This document shows, piece after piece, positions 11,142 to 23,223 of a DNA stretch of 64,000 bases; position 1 is the first letter of the stretch, and every line of letters begins with the position of its first letter. This DNA is from Charina bottae. Its lineage: Eukaryota; Chordata; Lepidosauria; Squamata; Charinaidae. The position numbers and the translations under genes are program-made. The notes under the pieces were generated by a model. It had not been told where the DNA came from. It saw only the letters and a list, made by a program, of their open reading frames with translations, and made no database searches. The stretch covers positions 689,001 to 753,000 of the forward strand of contig JALMGJ010000016.1 of assembly GCA_023362775.1 (NCBI GenBank), given 5' to 3'.

Positions 11142-11145
11142 AACA
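10608..11145 (+). mobile_element. SINE (GGTCTAGTGG head, L2-type tail), split by a hAT MITE
   Basis: The head starts AGCCAGTTTGGTCTAGTG, is cut by the 271-bp insertion at 10631-10901, and resumes at GGTTAAGGCACCAGG. The B-box region is GAGTTCTAGTCCCGCC. The body (TGGGTGACCTTGGGCCAGTC, CACCTCACAGGGTTG) leads to an L2-like 3' end (TTGAGTTATTTATAAAAAT, GGTGGGATAGA) and an (AAAT)n tail to about 11141. Without the insert it is about 260 bp. Confidence 0.9.
10631..10901. mobile_element. hAT MITE inside a SINE A box (8-bp TSD)
   Basis: A 271-bp insertion with terminal inverted repeats CAGGGCTTTCCAAA and TTTGGAAAGCTCTG, flanked by the 8-bp duplication GTCTAGTG (10623-10630 and 10902-10909), which is diagnostic of hAT transposition. 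The interior is very GC-rich, with GGCGGCG and GCGTGCG runs and (GTGTCG)-like ends. It encodes no transposase. The overlapping Ala/Arg/His-rich frames here are products of base composition, not genes. Related to 57919-58228. Confidence 0.92.
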
Positions 11146-13049
11146 TTGCAAGACAAATTCTCAACATTTCAGAAAGAAAAACAGAACTGTGTTTCTAGGG
11201 TCTAATTCATCATGTGAAGGGTATAGTTCTAGTTCCAAAGTCATTTATTAAGACGCTCCCTTAAACTCAGTGGCTCACATCTAAGTAAATGGGGTCTGAA
11301 GTATAATAAACTGCCCTGCATGAAGTACATCTGTACATTGTATATCTGGTGTACAATGACATCCACCACAAGGATTGGACAGTTTCATTTTTGTTTCCTA
11401 TACTGATAGAAATAGCTGGGAATTGTATAGGGAAAACCATCCAAGCCTCAGTGTGGTAATGTATCCACATAGGATTGTCAGCTTTAAAACAAAAAACAAA
11501 AAATAGGATTTCTTTTGGACAGAAATCAACAGGACAGTTGTTGGCATCTTTAATTAAAAACAAGACCCATTGTATCAACTTGGGATTGCTCAGCTGCAGC
11601 TAAACAAGTTGAAGCTTTTTCTAGCATGATGACACGAGATGGGAGAAGCCCGCTGTATGGAAAATGACCAGGTTAAGTTTTTCATGAAGATGAGAGGAAC
11701 CATATTTGCCCAGCAGGCTATTTATACAGGCCTTGGAGCACAGCACAAAGGAACTTGGTAACCCCACCCATGAGAAAATATTTGGAGTGGATCAGTTCAT
11801 AAATATGCTATAAATCCCAATTTTTGGCTAACAAAACACATTGTTGTATTCACAACTGCACAAACAGTTAATCCATAGCTGATACAACACACTAAGAAAA
11901 TGACACACTGAACTTCTCACCTTCAAAAGGAGCTAGATTACTGCTTCCAATTTTAGCTTAGTCTAGTGTTGAGCTGGCTCAGCCATGGTTTCAGCATCCA
12001 GCTCTGCTTGAAAAAGAATTGAACTCTCTTAAGCAGTCCTACTTGTAAAAATAAGATCCTCTTTAGAGGATTGAGTTCCACTATTTATTACTGATTTATT
12101 TACGTGACCTCCCATTCAATAGTTTAGATTCCCTCTTCATGTCACTTTGATGGAGTGATTTTGATGGAGCTGGTGCTTGATTGTTTGTTGGATGATACAA
12201 AAGGAAAGGACTGTAGTTGCAAGAAGGAACAAGCTATTATCTTGTTTTCTTCCCTTCCCAGCCTGGGATGGGAGCCAGGATCTGTCACTTTCTGGGAAGC
12301 TCTCAGGCTGGCATGCTACCCAGTTGCAAAAATCACCCTGTCTAAAGGTGTCAGGAGGCTCCTGAAAGATCTTCCTGGGAGTTTTTGGAGACACAGCTAG
12401 TGCAAGTCAGATTAATTCAGATAACTACTCAACGTTGGTTGTAGCTTCTCAGACTGAATCTGCTTTCAGGACTCTTCTCAGTTTCTCAAAACACACCCTA
12501 CTTTCCCTGTAATGGATTTCCTGTATATAAATCGCCTTTCTTTTATAAAACCACTGTTATTAATCATTGCTCAGGTCAGATTCCTACTCTCAGGAATGCT
12601 CATATGTATACACAGAATGCTTCAACCTTCAAGAGTATATGGTTTTCATTTTTTAATGCAAGTAGTAAAGTTGTTATTGTCTGTTCGTAATGGCCGGATT
12701 TTCCTGTTTGATGTTCCTGGAGGGAGGGGGAAATTGCTCCTTAGAGCCCCTTCCTTGGCAGCAGGAATGTTTAAAGAAAACAGTAAAAGAACTCAAAGGG
12801 ATCCTGCCTGGGAGATCTCTAAAGGAGCCAGCTTCTCAAACTCTGAAAGTTTCTGTGTTAAAAGAGGAACTACATAAATTAGTTTACTTATATGAAAGTT
12901 TCTTTTTTTTTCAGAGCCAAGAATGGATTTGCATGTGTGTGTATGTGAAATGATTAAAGGGTTCCTTTCCAATAATGAAAACATTATTTTTCAGCTGAGG
13001 ATTTCCTCAAGGGGTTTTTAATTCTAAGGGAATATATATAAAGACCAGC
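11146..13049. other. Unannotated sequence with a possible L2 tail scrap
   Basis: No gene accepted. A short reverse L2-like end (ATTTACGTGACCTCCCATTC) lies near 12083-12125. A 121-codon frame at 12512-12877 has no recognisable domain and no supporting signals. Confidence 0.4.
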
Positions 13050-13404
13050 TGGTCATGAGCCCGGACGCAACAGACCAACGAGCACAGAACCCATCCCACC
13101 CAGTCCTGCAGGGAGGGCATGCTACGAACCCCGTCTGCAAGAGAGTTCCACATGACGGGGTCTAGGTAGGAGGCGTGCCTTCTCTGCAGTAGCCCCCGCT
13201 CTTTGGAATATACTTCCCCCTGAAATAAGATCAGCCCCCTCTCTCCTGGACTTCAGGAAAAACTTGAAGACCTGGCTATGTCATCAGGCTTGGGGAGGGG
13301 AGGGGAATAGCCAGTCTTGGGGTTGGCTGGCCCGTTAAATTGGTCCTGACCAGCCTTATCGACCAGTGGAACAAGTTCTACCACTGTTGGATCAGATTGT
13401 TTAG

Positions 13405-13457
<53 letters not shown>

Positions 13458-13472
13458 ATATGTATATGTATA

Positions 13473-13543
<71 letters not shown>

Positions 13544-13600
13544 ATATTTGTATATATATGTATTTTTATATTGTTTATTATTCATATTTATTGTTTTAAT
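13050..13600 (+). pseudogene. L2/CR1-group LINE, left part of a split copy
   Basis: Forward L2-like 3' region. It reads ALWNILPPEIRSAPSLLDFR followed by KNLKTWLCHQAWG, the same C-terminus as the reverse copies at 517 and 2168. The 3' UTR is interrupted by a large TG/TA array (13410-13542) and then by another LINE at 13601. The remaining tail resumes at 15049. Confidence 0.85.
13410..13542. repeat. TG/TATG/TA microsatellite
   Basis: Alternating TG, TATG and TA blocks inside the 3' UTR of the L2 copy. The Cys/Val and Tyr/Ile frames over it are simple-repeat translations. Confidence 0.97.
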
Positions 13601-15037
13601 CTTCACTGCATGACAGCTTCAAGAAAAATGCAAGGAGCAAAACCGCCCTCTGTACATGGTGTTTATGTGTTTATTGATCTGACTAAAGCTTTTGATACTG
13701 TAAATCGTACTGCTTTCTGGACCATCCTTCTGAAAATTGGATGCCCTGATAAATTTGTGAACATCTTGCGGTTACTCCATGATGACATGATGGCAACAAT
13801 CCTGAATAACAATGGCCCTCAAAGCGATCCATTTAAAGTGGAATCCGGCGTTAAACAGGGATGTGTTATTGCTCCAACCTTATTCACTATCTTCTTCGCT
13901 ATGATTATACACCTGGTTGAAGAGAAACTTCCTACTGGTGTAGAAATTATATATTGAACAGATGGAAAGCTTTTTAATCTTAGTAGGTTGAAGGAAAAAA
14001 ATAAGGTAATTGCAACTTCTGTTATAGAACTTCAATATGCTGATGATAACGTAGTCTGTGCACACTCCGAGGAAGATCTTCAAACTATCCTAAACATCTT
14101 TGCAGAAGCATATGAAAAGCTCGGCCTCTCGATTAACATTAAAAAAACCAAAGTGCTTTACCAGCAAGTTCAAACCAATCCCTCTGCAGCGCCATCAATC
14201 CAGCTTAAAGGTGTGTCACTAGAAAATGTCGACCACTTTTCTTATCTCGGCAGCCATCTATCTACAAAAGCCGACATCGACGCTGAAATTCAGCATCGCC
14301 TGAGCTCTGCGAGTGTAGCTTTCTCCCGAATGAAGCGTAGAGTGTTTGAGGATCGGGACATTCGCAGGGAGACCAAAATGCTTGTTTACAAAGCCATTGT
14401 ACTACCAACCCTTCTGTACGCCTGTGAAACCTGGACCCTCTACAAACGCCACCTCCAACTTCTTGAAAGATTCCATCAACGCTGCCTCCGAAAAATTCTG
14501 CAAATTACTTGGGAAGATAGGCGGACTAATGTTAGCGTATTAGAAGAAGCGAAAACCACCAGCATTGAAACAATGATCATCCAACATCAACTTCGCTGGA
14601 CCGGTCATGTTGTTCGAATGCCTGACCATCGTCTTCCAAAGCAGCTACTTTACTCCCAACTTAAGAATGGAAAACGGAATATTGGTGGACAGCAAAAGAG
14701 ATTCAAAGATACTCTCAAAGCTAATTTTAAAAAATGTAATATCAGCATTGAGAACTGGGAAGCCCTAACTCATGAGCGTTTCAATTGGAGGTCATCCTTT
14801 ATTAATGGCACTATGGACTTTGAAGAAGCACGAGTACAGGGCGAAAAGGAGAAAAGAGCTAAAAGGAAGGCACGTCAGGCAAACCCTCATCATGACCGTC
14901 TCCCACCCGGAAACCTATGCCCTCATTGTGGGAGGTTGTGCGGATCCAGAATTGGCCTTTATAGCCACTTACGGATCCACCGTTAAAATTTTACCTTTGG
15001 AAGACAATCTTACTCGGCTACGAGTGATCGCCAATGA
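13601..15037 (+). pseudogene. Non-LTR retrotransposon (clade unassigned), RT to C2H2 finger, inserted in L2
   Basis: A 1,437-bp 5'-truncated LINE bounded by the 11-bp TSD ATTGTTTTAAT (13590-13600 and 15038-15048). The first open piece shows RT motif A as FIDLTKAFDTVNR and the palm segment GVKQGCVIAPTLFTIFF. A stop near 13957 and a frame change separate it from the second piece (13988-14986), which has the catalytic YADDNVVCAHSEEDL, a thumb-like region (FSYLGSHLSTKADIDAEI, LPTLLYACETWTLY), and a C-terminal C2H2 zinc finger CPHCGRLCGSRIGLYSHLR (Cys-x2-Cys-x12-His-x3-His). The 3' end has no poly-A and finishes GTGATCGCCAATGA. Similar proteins are often mislabelled as host genes. The second frame is long and unbroken, which suggests moderate age. 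Confidence 0.88.
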
Positions 15038-15148
15038 ATTGTTTTAATTGATTTTAAATTTGTTGTGAACCGCCCAGGGTCCCTCCTTGTGGGGGAGATG
15101 GGCGGGATATAAATGTAATAAATAAATAAATAAATGTAATAAATGTAA

Positions 15149-15192
<44 letters not shown>

Positions 15193-15195
15193 CCT
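15038..15195 (+). mobile_element. L2 3' tail, right part of the split copy
   Basis: After the TSD the L2 3' end resumes with GTGAACCGCCCAGGG, the hairpin partner GAGATGGGCGGGATATAAAT and an (AAAT)n tail (15118-15190). Together with 13050-13600 it makes one L2 3' end. Confidence 0.85.
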
Positions 15196-17276
15196 TCCCA
15201 GCTACCTTTTTGGAAGTGCGCTCAAATTTCTGGACCTCAGGATTATAAGAAAAAGGAACAGAAACAAAATAGAGTGTGATGTCTACATGTGCATGTCCTA
15301 AATCATCATTTACAGAAAGGAAAACATGTTATTATTCTTATGCAGCATAAATATTCACTGCACCATAAAACAGACTGTACCTAAGATGCTGTCACTTTCA
15401 AGTGTAGGTTTTATTTTTTTTCCAGCTCTATTCCTCTGCCTTTAATATCAAAGTGAAATTGATTGGATCTGGCTGATGAGAATTGGGGTCAGCAGATGTG
15501 TACAACGTGTTTAAGATGTAGTTTCAATAAAATAAGTGATTGGAAATACCACCAAACAATAAAACACGTGTCTCTTTTTTTTAGTCATCTGTTTGAAAGC
15601 AGTTCTCGGTAATAGCCTACAGATTCATTGCTGATACATTTCTATGGCTATGTCCTTGCAGAGTTGCCCCTTCTTATCTCTATATTGGTTCCAGCACAGC
15701 AATTCAGAAAATAAATGCAGAAATGATTCCCATTGTGAGGAACACAGACCTAATAGGGAACTTAGAAGAGATTCTTTTAGTAAGGTGAACTATTATCATG
15801 AAGAGTGTTTTCCCAAGCAATGTGTTTACAATGCGTGCCTTACATTAAATTGTGACATTTTAAAATCTACCATTGTTTCCAAAGACCATCTGAACCCAAA
15901 AAAATGGATTTTCATATTCAGGCCATGCAATGCTCATCTTTGATGACAGTGGCAAGGACTTGGTTTGCACTTCCTCCTTGCACTAGATATGGGAGTTTAA
16001 ATCTCTCAGCCAGTGCAACTAGACACAAAGCAGAGATGGTTTTTCTCTCTAACCCATCACCTCCTGTGACATGTAGAACTCCAGATGTCCTGCCCAGCAG
16101 GTGACAGAATCACAGAAGGGTTACCTTAAGACATAGCCTTAAGTAGACCTAGTATTCATCTCTTGACTGATGTGAGGGATGAAGCTGCTTGCCTGTAGCA
16201 TTCCTTTACTCCTACTCCTCCACATTCATTAGAGTCAGAACATAGCTGGCTGGACTTGTGCACTGTTACAGATGCTGTTTTTACTACTTGTACTTTAAAC
16301 ATAAATTCTTACTTTCTACAACAGAATGGTGATTTCCCTCCAAGATATGTGCACGGCTATCCAGGGCCTTTTTAAATTCTGAAGAGGCCTGAAGGCAAAA
16401 TGTTCATTTGACACCACCACCACCACCACGCTTTTCTTTTCACTGCATCCTATAGCAGCAAAATTATTTTTTCTCTACTGTGTTGTGTCCATTAAGATCA
16501 ATGGTCCAGTAAATGGGAGTGTGTGGGGAAGCCTGACATAACTTTTTTGTTTATATGTATTTTGACAGTTGAGTTTTATCACTCTGAATGGAAAATATTG
16601 ATCCATCTGATCATCTCAAACAATGAACCATACTTTGAATTATCAGTTTTATACTGAGCAATCCTGCTCCTTTGCTTTTAATAACAATCTTGAGACCAGA
16701 TGTAATCATTTAATCACAGGTCATAAAACACTGATAGCTTGCTTCTTTGCTGAAAAAAAGCCTGACAGGCCTGTGGTTATTTTCCCACCCATCCCCTTTG
16801 CTCTTTTACTTAAACCACCTCCAAGGGTTTAATCCTTAAATTGGGGGTGGAGGTGGAGGGCAAGTACAACTGACAGAGAAAAGGCTTGCTGAAAATCAGC
16901 CTACTCCCAGTCTGTTTTTCTGCAACAAAACAAATTGTTACAACTGCTTTTCTTCTAAGCACAAACATATACACATAACAATATGCATGAACGTATACAT
17001 AGTAAAAGGAAGATTGCCCCATCATTTTATTTCTTCTGAACCCCCCTCCAAAAAAAGGATAAAGTTTTCTCTCCAAAGTCAAGTTGGCAGTAAATGGGGG
17101 GACTTGGGGGGAAATATGGCATTGCCCTTATCTGGAAAATCCTCTATTTTTTCTCTATGTCAGTCCTATTTATCAACATCACAATCCTTCTGAAACATAG
17201 TCATGTTTCAAGTAACTTTAAACACTATTCACATTGTTGAGATGGACCTTGAATCTTTTTTAATAAGTAGGGACAT
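15196..17276. other. Unannotated sequence
   Basis: About 2 kb with no recognised gene or repeat except a short (CCA)n run near 16418-16430. Frames at 15644-15943 and 16623-16832 have no domain and are not accepted. Confidence 0.4.
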
Positions 17277-17700
17277 AGATTTATTTATTTATTTAATTTA
17301 TATGACCACCCATCTCCCCCAACGGGGAACTCTGGGTGGTTTACAATAAAATCAAGTTTAAAATAAGAATATAAAATTACAATTTAATTAAAACAATCTA
17401 AATAAATATAAAATCCAATTTTGGCAAATTAGTTTTAACTAAAAGGAAAGACATTATGGAATTAACCACCCCCATGAGGAACTGTTACTTTCCCCTTCCC
17501 ATGCTAGGCAGGAGAACCAGGTTTTCAGCTCTTTCCTAAAGGTCGGGAGGGAATCTGCCTCAACTCTGCGGGCAAGATATTCCAAAGGGCGGGTGCCACT
17601 ACAGAGAAGGCCCGTCTCCTGGACCCCACTAGATGAAATTCCCTTATTGATGGGGTCCGTAGCAGGCCCTCCCTGAATGATCGGGTGGTTCATAGATGTT
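17277..17700 (-). pseudogene. L2/CR1-group LINE, 3' end
   Basis: Reverse L2-like end with (TTTA)n, the hairpin GGAACTCTGGGTGG with ACCACCCATCTCCC, and the C-terminal coding trace FRKELKTWFSCLAWEG. Closest to the copy at 517-1440. Heavily truncated. Confidence 0.85.
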
Positions 17701-19461
17701 AGTGTTTTGGTGGTTTGCAGCATAGAAAAACTCAGCTAGACTGAGAAACAGCTGAATCAGACAGGGCAACTTGGGGGTAAGTACCATGTTGAGGGAAACT
17801 AGGTTTGACCAGGCATAGCTGGTGTCAATGGGTTCTGATTATAGGGAAGAACCAGAGCATAGCAAAACCACTGAAGCAATATCGATTTGTGAAAGTCATC
17901 CTTGATTCCCAGTTTGACAGAATCCTTGCTATAAAAAAATCCTTGTCATTTGACTTCGAGTCATCTCTTGATTTCTTATTTAATTTACTCCATTAAATGG
18001 CTGGGTTCATGAAGTTCATGAAGATGAACTTGCTTTGATGTTCTGAACATGAATGGGATTTACAATGAATTGGCCTGATGGATGTATTGCACTAATAAAG
18101 CAAATATGTTGCCGCACATGAGACCAGGACATAATCTCATACCACCACGAGAATCACCCATGTACATGACATGGTACATAGTTTTTCTTAGAACACATAC
18201 AGAGAAAGCTCTATCAAGGAGGGAAAAATAAAAATCTAATTTCCAGACATGACATGATCCCACCCAGTTCACATCATTGCCTTGCCCATTACAGCCCACT
18301 CACCCTCTATTAAATGTTAAATGAGATCAGACTTACCATTGTTGGAAGCATCATGTTGGACTAGGTGCACTTGGCCCTGGCATGCCAGGGAAAATTCAGT
18401 ATAATAGGAAATCTGAATAGATGGCAACTGTTTGAAGAGCACATAAATATATTCTGTGGAAGCATTGTAAAGATATTCTGGAAGTGAATATCTACTAATA
18501 AAGGCCTAAACTAGAAAAACAAATAGTTTGCTTAGATTTGTTAGGACTGATAATCCTAACTTACTCCCAAGGGATACTTCTGGCCATTTGCCAAGTTGTT
18601 TTCAGTTTTGTTCTTCCTTGTTTTCAGCTGATACAAGATCAGAAAGTCAGTTTTCTTATCATAGCTTACTACTATGTCTTGCTGATGCATCCTAGAGAAA
18701 AAACTTTTTAGCAGGATGGAGATATCAGAGTGAAAGGCTGGTCATAATAGTTGAAGCACAGTTAGCTTTCTTCCCATAGTGTACATTTTCCCATTATCTC
18801 AGAACACAACATGATGTATATTATGACATGTGATATTAAGTATAAAGCAAATGACCTTGTGTAATGTCTGTCCTTCCAAACTGATTCTAAGAGAGGCAGA
18901 AAAATGTTCCCCTTGTACACTTCGCACTATTTTAAGGTAACTTAACTGATGACTCTTTTGCCTTGTTCAGCTGAGACCTGAATACTAGATACTTGGACTT
19001 ATCTAGAATCTCTAACTAATGGACAAGGTATGCTGAAAGTCATGTTTAAAAACCAAACAACATGCATAAATGCTGTCATCAGTGTTTTGTGGGTATGGGT
19101 GTGCAGGACAGACAAATGGCATATGTGGCATTTTTATGTAAGACCCACCTCTTTTATATGTGTATGTGACATTAGCACACATACAAAAGGGGTAGATTAT
19201 TCTGCGTCGACCATCTCGCCTGTTTTTACAAATACGCCTTTGACACCACTAAATACTGTTCCGATTAGGATGCTTCACTGTAGTTTCTTGACAGTGTGTT
19301 CCACTGAAATCAATGAAATTTATTTCTGAATAAAAATGCTCAGGATTAACCTCAAATCTTATGGATATTTACCTGTTCCTAACTATGATGACACTTGTAA
19401 TGAATGGATAGGCCCCATTTGCTCCAAAATCTACTACACTTGGGCAAAGCAGACAAGCCAC
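17701..19461. other. Unannotated sequence
   Basis: No gene recognised. Near 19220-19350 is a weak trace of the old amniote repeat with the core CACTGAAATCAATGAAAT, also seen faintly at 21500-21600. Confidence 0.4.
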
Positions 19462-19515
19462 CATTTATTTATTTCTTTATTTATCAAATTTATCACCACC
19501 CATCTCTACCACGGT
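19462..19515 (-). mobile_element. L2-like tail scrap
   Basis: TTTATTTATTTCTTTATTTA followed by ATCACCACCCATCTCTACC resembles the extreme 3' end of reverse L2 copies in this window. Confidence 0.5.
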
Positions 19516-19611
19516 AGACACCATCACCATCACATTCATGTCAAATGGCCAATACAAATTCCTATCAGGAATCAACAGCTTTGCTTTCTGAGTAGAAGAT
19601 TCCTGATAATA

Positions 19612-19778
19612 TGTCTATGAAGGTTCTCAGTCATCCAGGTGGAATTGTCTGTAGCTTGAATCATGTCAACTGGATTCCCTTACCAACTTTGCTCAGACTG
19701 AAGAAGCTCCTTGGATAAGGAGCGAAACGTTTCCACTGAGAAAATAGAAATCCAGTTGACATGATTCAAGCTACAGAC
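19612..19778 (+). mobile_element. Short Neptune-like PLE terminus copy (14-bp TSD)
   Basis: A 167-bp insertion bounded by GATTCCTGATAATA (19598-19611 and 19779-19792). It starts TGTCTATGAAGGTTCTCAG, then has an inverted pair made of GTCTGTAGCTTGAATC and GATTCAAGCTACAGAC around a hammerhead-like core. It is terminus only, with no coding sequence. The end sequences equal those of 38716-38979, so these are real element boundaries. Confidence 0.85.
19688..19740 (+). ncRNA. Hammerhead-ribozyme-like motif in PLE terminus
   Basis: Same core as at 6196: CTGAAGA (19698-19704), extra A, GCTCCTT-GGAT-AAGGAGC helix II, GAAA (19724-19727), CGTT. All positions that define the core are retained. Confidence 0.6.
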
Positions 19779-19950
19779 GATTCCTGATAATAGGGACACC
19801 AGGTTAGTTGAGTTGGAATAACAACAACACAATAATTAAATTTATATGCCACACGATTCCCAGAAACTCCATACTAGCTGCTAGAAGGGAAGAAGTAAGG
19901 CTTACCCAAACAAGCACAAAAGGACTTTCCCCATTCCTTCCCTTTCTAGA

Positions 19951-19998
19951 GAGGGAGGGAGGGAGGGAGGGAGGGAGGGAGGGAGGGAGGGAGGGAGG

Positions 19999-20050
<52 letters not shown>
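19951..20050. repeat. (GGGA)n then (GA)n microsatellite
   Basis: A polypurine tract of about 100 bp, GAGGGAGG units to about 20003, then pure GA to 20048. The Arg/Glu/Gly frame on it is not a gene. Confidence 0.97.
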
Positions 20051-20053
<3 letters not shown>

Positions 20054-20860
20054 TGAATGAATATGCTGGAAAATATAACGTAAAAGAGAGAATGAAGAAT
20101 GGAGGAAAGGGCGGAAACTCTGTATTGGGATCCTGAAGCCTAAGAAGTCAACAGAGAAAGGCAAAGGCTGAAAAAACAGAGGACAGTTCTCCAATCTATG
20201 AGAGGTAAATTGTATGGATGCACAGTAAAAAGAACTCAGCTGATTCCTCTGGAAAATGAATGTGAGTGAGGGACTCTTAATCAAGATCCAGAAGCTTCCA
20301 AAATGATAAATGTATACAGTTGAATTCTTAATAAGCTGGAAATATGTAAAAAGCAAAGTTTATCCAGGTTTATCTGCAAGAAGCAATGCTCATCTGAATC
20401 ACAGAATTACAGGGATCAGTATGCTAAAACACACAGTTTGGATGTTATTTCTGTGTGCTGTTCTGCTTGATTGTTTCTAGTAATTGTCTCTAGGAATTTG
20501 TGTATATAAAGTGTTTTGTATCTTGTGTAAACCCAGTTCTTTCCCATCTTGAGCTTTAAGCCTACCTTGGAACTGTGCCCAGTCTCCCAGTAGAATTTTA
20601 TGGGAGAGTGATGTTGAAGGTACTGTTTATAATCTTCTCACTGCTGTAGTCCTGTAGTCCTGATTTCATCCACCTTTATGTGGTTATGTATGTGACTACT
20701 TAAAGGGAAGTTTTACATTTTCCTTTTTAAAAAATTTTAATGATAAAATATACTTTCTTCTTTCCACAAGAAAATGTTGGGGTGGCATCTGCTCTTCCTG
20801 TGGCTGCACACCTCAAATCTACAAGGGCCAGGAGGTGATGCTACAGAGCTGAATTGTCCC
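20051..20860. other. Unannotated sequence
   Basis: No recognisable gene. The short frame starting at 20774 looks like a secretion signal (LLFLWLHTSNLQG) but runs at once into the CCT repeat, so it is treated as chance. Confidence 0.4.
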
Positions 20861-20973
20861 TCCTCCTCCTCCTCCTCCTCCTCCTCCTCCTCCTCCTCCT
20901 CCCCTCCTCCTCCTCCTCCTCCTCCTCCTCCTCCTCCTCCTCCTCCTCCTCCTCCTCCTCCTCCTCCTCCTCC
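20861..20973. repeat. (TCC)n microsatellite
   Basis: About 113 bp of TCC with one single-base interruption (CCCC near 20900) that shifts phase, giving Ser-rich then Pro-rich translation on one strand and poly-Glu/poly-Arg on the other. Confidence 0.97.
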
Positions 20974-21928
20974 CTCTTCTTCCCAGTTTCCCAGAAGTAA
21001 ATGTTCAGGCTGTGAAATGCCTTATCTTTCTCACAAAGCATTGTTAAGGGGGAAGAAGCCAGGTCAGGGCTTTCCTTCCTTCCAAAGATTGGTGGGAAAG
21101 CCATAAAAATATCAAGCGGTTGCAACCAAGGCAGGAAGGTGGGCCACAGAGGGTGACACCTTCCAACTACTGTATGTTTTCAGTCATTGTCACTACAATA
21201 CTGAAATGCCCAAAGAACGATATCCACACTTTTCTATTTGTGTCATAACATTGTACCCAAATACAAAAGGGGAGGAGTTTGCATTACAACATCACAACAC
21301 ACATTTTGTCACTTGTCCCCCTTTTCCATCCACCTCTACAGATGCCTACAATCTTCTGTAGATAGACAGCAGCATTAATATTCAAAAGCACTTTGTGAAG
21401 TTATTTATGTTGATCTACCATTTTGTGAGCAATTGGCGGGTTGGCATTTTTTGTATGGTTTCCCTAATTTATTGCTTGATCCATTAATATTTTGATATTC
21501 ACTGTAATCCTAAGTGTATTTGCTTGAAAGTAAGTCTTGCTGAAGCCAATGGAACTTGTTTCTGAACAAACATGCCTAGGATCAAGCACTAAAGCCTTAA
21601 AATGTAAGATTTGAAATTACTCAAGATATGAGTTTGTCATATAATCACTGAACTTGTGTCTGTAATTTCCATCACCATTTATAGCAAACCTAAAGACAAT
21701 GTTATCCTTTCTTTAACAAAAAGAAATTCCAGTAAGTTTTCTCAGATTAGAGAAAAAATAAAAATGAGCTTGAAGTCACTAATCACAGGGTGTTTTCTTT
21801 TTATTGAATGTATGTGAGACAGAGAGGAGAGTGTGATGGAAATCTTGTCAAAATCTAATTTGGAAGATAATATTACACTTGAATACATTATATTTTAAAA
21901 GATTGTCTAATTTCATTCAGTAACATTG
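20974..21928. other. Unannotated sequence with an old repeat trace
   Basis: No gene. At about 21505-21600 the segment AATCCTAAGTGTATTTGCTT through AACATGCCTAGGATC resembles an abundant old amniote interspersed repeat whose name I cannot give with confidence. Confidence 0.4.
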
Positions 21929-22185
21929 AATACAAGTTGCAGCTACCTAGAATTCATTTAAATAAAAGGAAAAGCTTCTTGACAATAAGATCTGTACAAC
22001 AGTGGAACAGCCTACTTTCAAAAGTTATGGATTCTGCATCTCTGGACCTTTCTAAGAGGAGGTTGGACAATCACCTCTTAAGAATGGTTTCACTGGTTTT
22101 CCTGCACATTACACAGTGTTGGACCTTATGTTCCTTGTGGTCTCTTACAACTCTATAATTCTATGAGTCTCTGATTCTATTGTGT
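21929..22185 (+). mobile_element. CR1 LINE 3' end
   Basis: The frame reads KRKSFLTIRSVQQWNSLLSK and then SLDLSKRRLDNHL, the end of a CR1-type ORF2. It is followed by GTTGGACCTTATG and a tail made of ATTCTATG-like octamers (22157-22182), the hallmark of CR1 3' ends known from birds. About 250 bp, 5' truncated. Confidence 0.75.
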
Positions 22186-23223
22186 TGAGATAATGTATGT
22201 GCCAGCTATTGCACAGGAAGTGAGAATTATGCTATGCACCTCCTGACAGAGTCATCTATCTTTAATATGCAGGACTTTGAGAACTTGATAAAAATTATAC
22301 TCGTTATCCTATTGCTTATTATGAGCTTGATCAAGAAGGAAAGAAAACCGCAATGTTAGGTCCCCCAAGATTCAAACTAAATTAAAAATGTAGTTTGTTT
22401 TATCTAGTCTGGTAGATGTCTTTGGAGACTTAGTAAAGTCAGAGCTCCACAGTGCTACATTTTTTTTCTGTATTTCATCACCAAAGGATACTCATTTAGC
22501 TCTTTGAATAAAATATGAAGGTAATAGATAAAGCTTATGCTTCACTACCAAAGTCTTCAAACCAATATTTATTAACAGTAAAAGGAGAAGGGAGCAAATG
22601 AAGGATCTTTGTATTAACATGTGCAAATAAATTTTACATTGTAGATATCTTTTGATTCTACAAAGATTTAGATTACTTAAGTGAAGGTAAAAGAACAAAA
22701 ATATTTTGTGGTCAGGAGAAGAAAAGGTAAACTTTTTAAAGCTTTCAGTAATCTGTATGATCCCATATGATAGCAGATTCAGAAATGCTTATTTGGGTTT
22801 TTATTATCCAGTGGCTGCAAGCTGAGGGATAGCTTGATTGGGGTCACAATAACTACGCAGTTCTCCCTTTGTTTCCATATAACCTTGTAAAGATAAGTAT
22901 AATGTTATCAGTGTAGACAATATACTTGGTTCTTTAATTAAAATTATGCCATGGAAAGATCAAGACCTCTAGATGGGGAGTAATTAGAAAGATCACAAAC
23001 CAGAATTAATGAATAGTTCAATAAACAGTTGATGGCAAAGGTGGCATGCATGCACTATATTAGAAATAAGCAGGGACGTCCACATGGGGAGAGGTTGGGT
23101 AGTAAGAAAAATCAATATGGCATCCACAATTGTGAAATTGAAGCCCTGCCCTTCTCTATGTGCTTTGCAATGTGCTGCACATAAAAAGGGTGGGCTTTGA
23201 TCATGTGGTTGCAGGTATATATG
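22186..23223. other. Unannotated sequence
   Basis: No gene or repeat recognised. Confidence 0.4.

Noticed and set aside
13253..13613. Cys-Val, Tyr-Ile and Thr-His repeat proteins
   Set aside because: Translations of the TG/TA microsatellite in an L2 3' UTR.
13988..14986. 332-codon frame as a host gene
   Set aside because: It has the RT catalytic YADD and a LINE thumb, and the TSD shows it is part of a retrotransposon.
20774..21125. Ser/Pro-rich and Glu/Arg-rich proteins, one with a signal-peptide-like start
   Set aside because: The core is a (TCC)n array; no exon structure or domain outside it.
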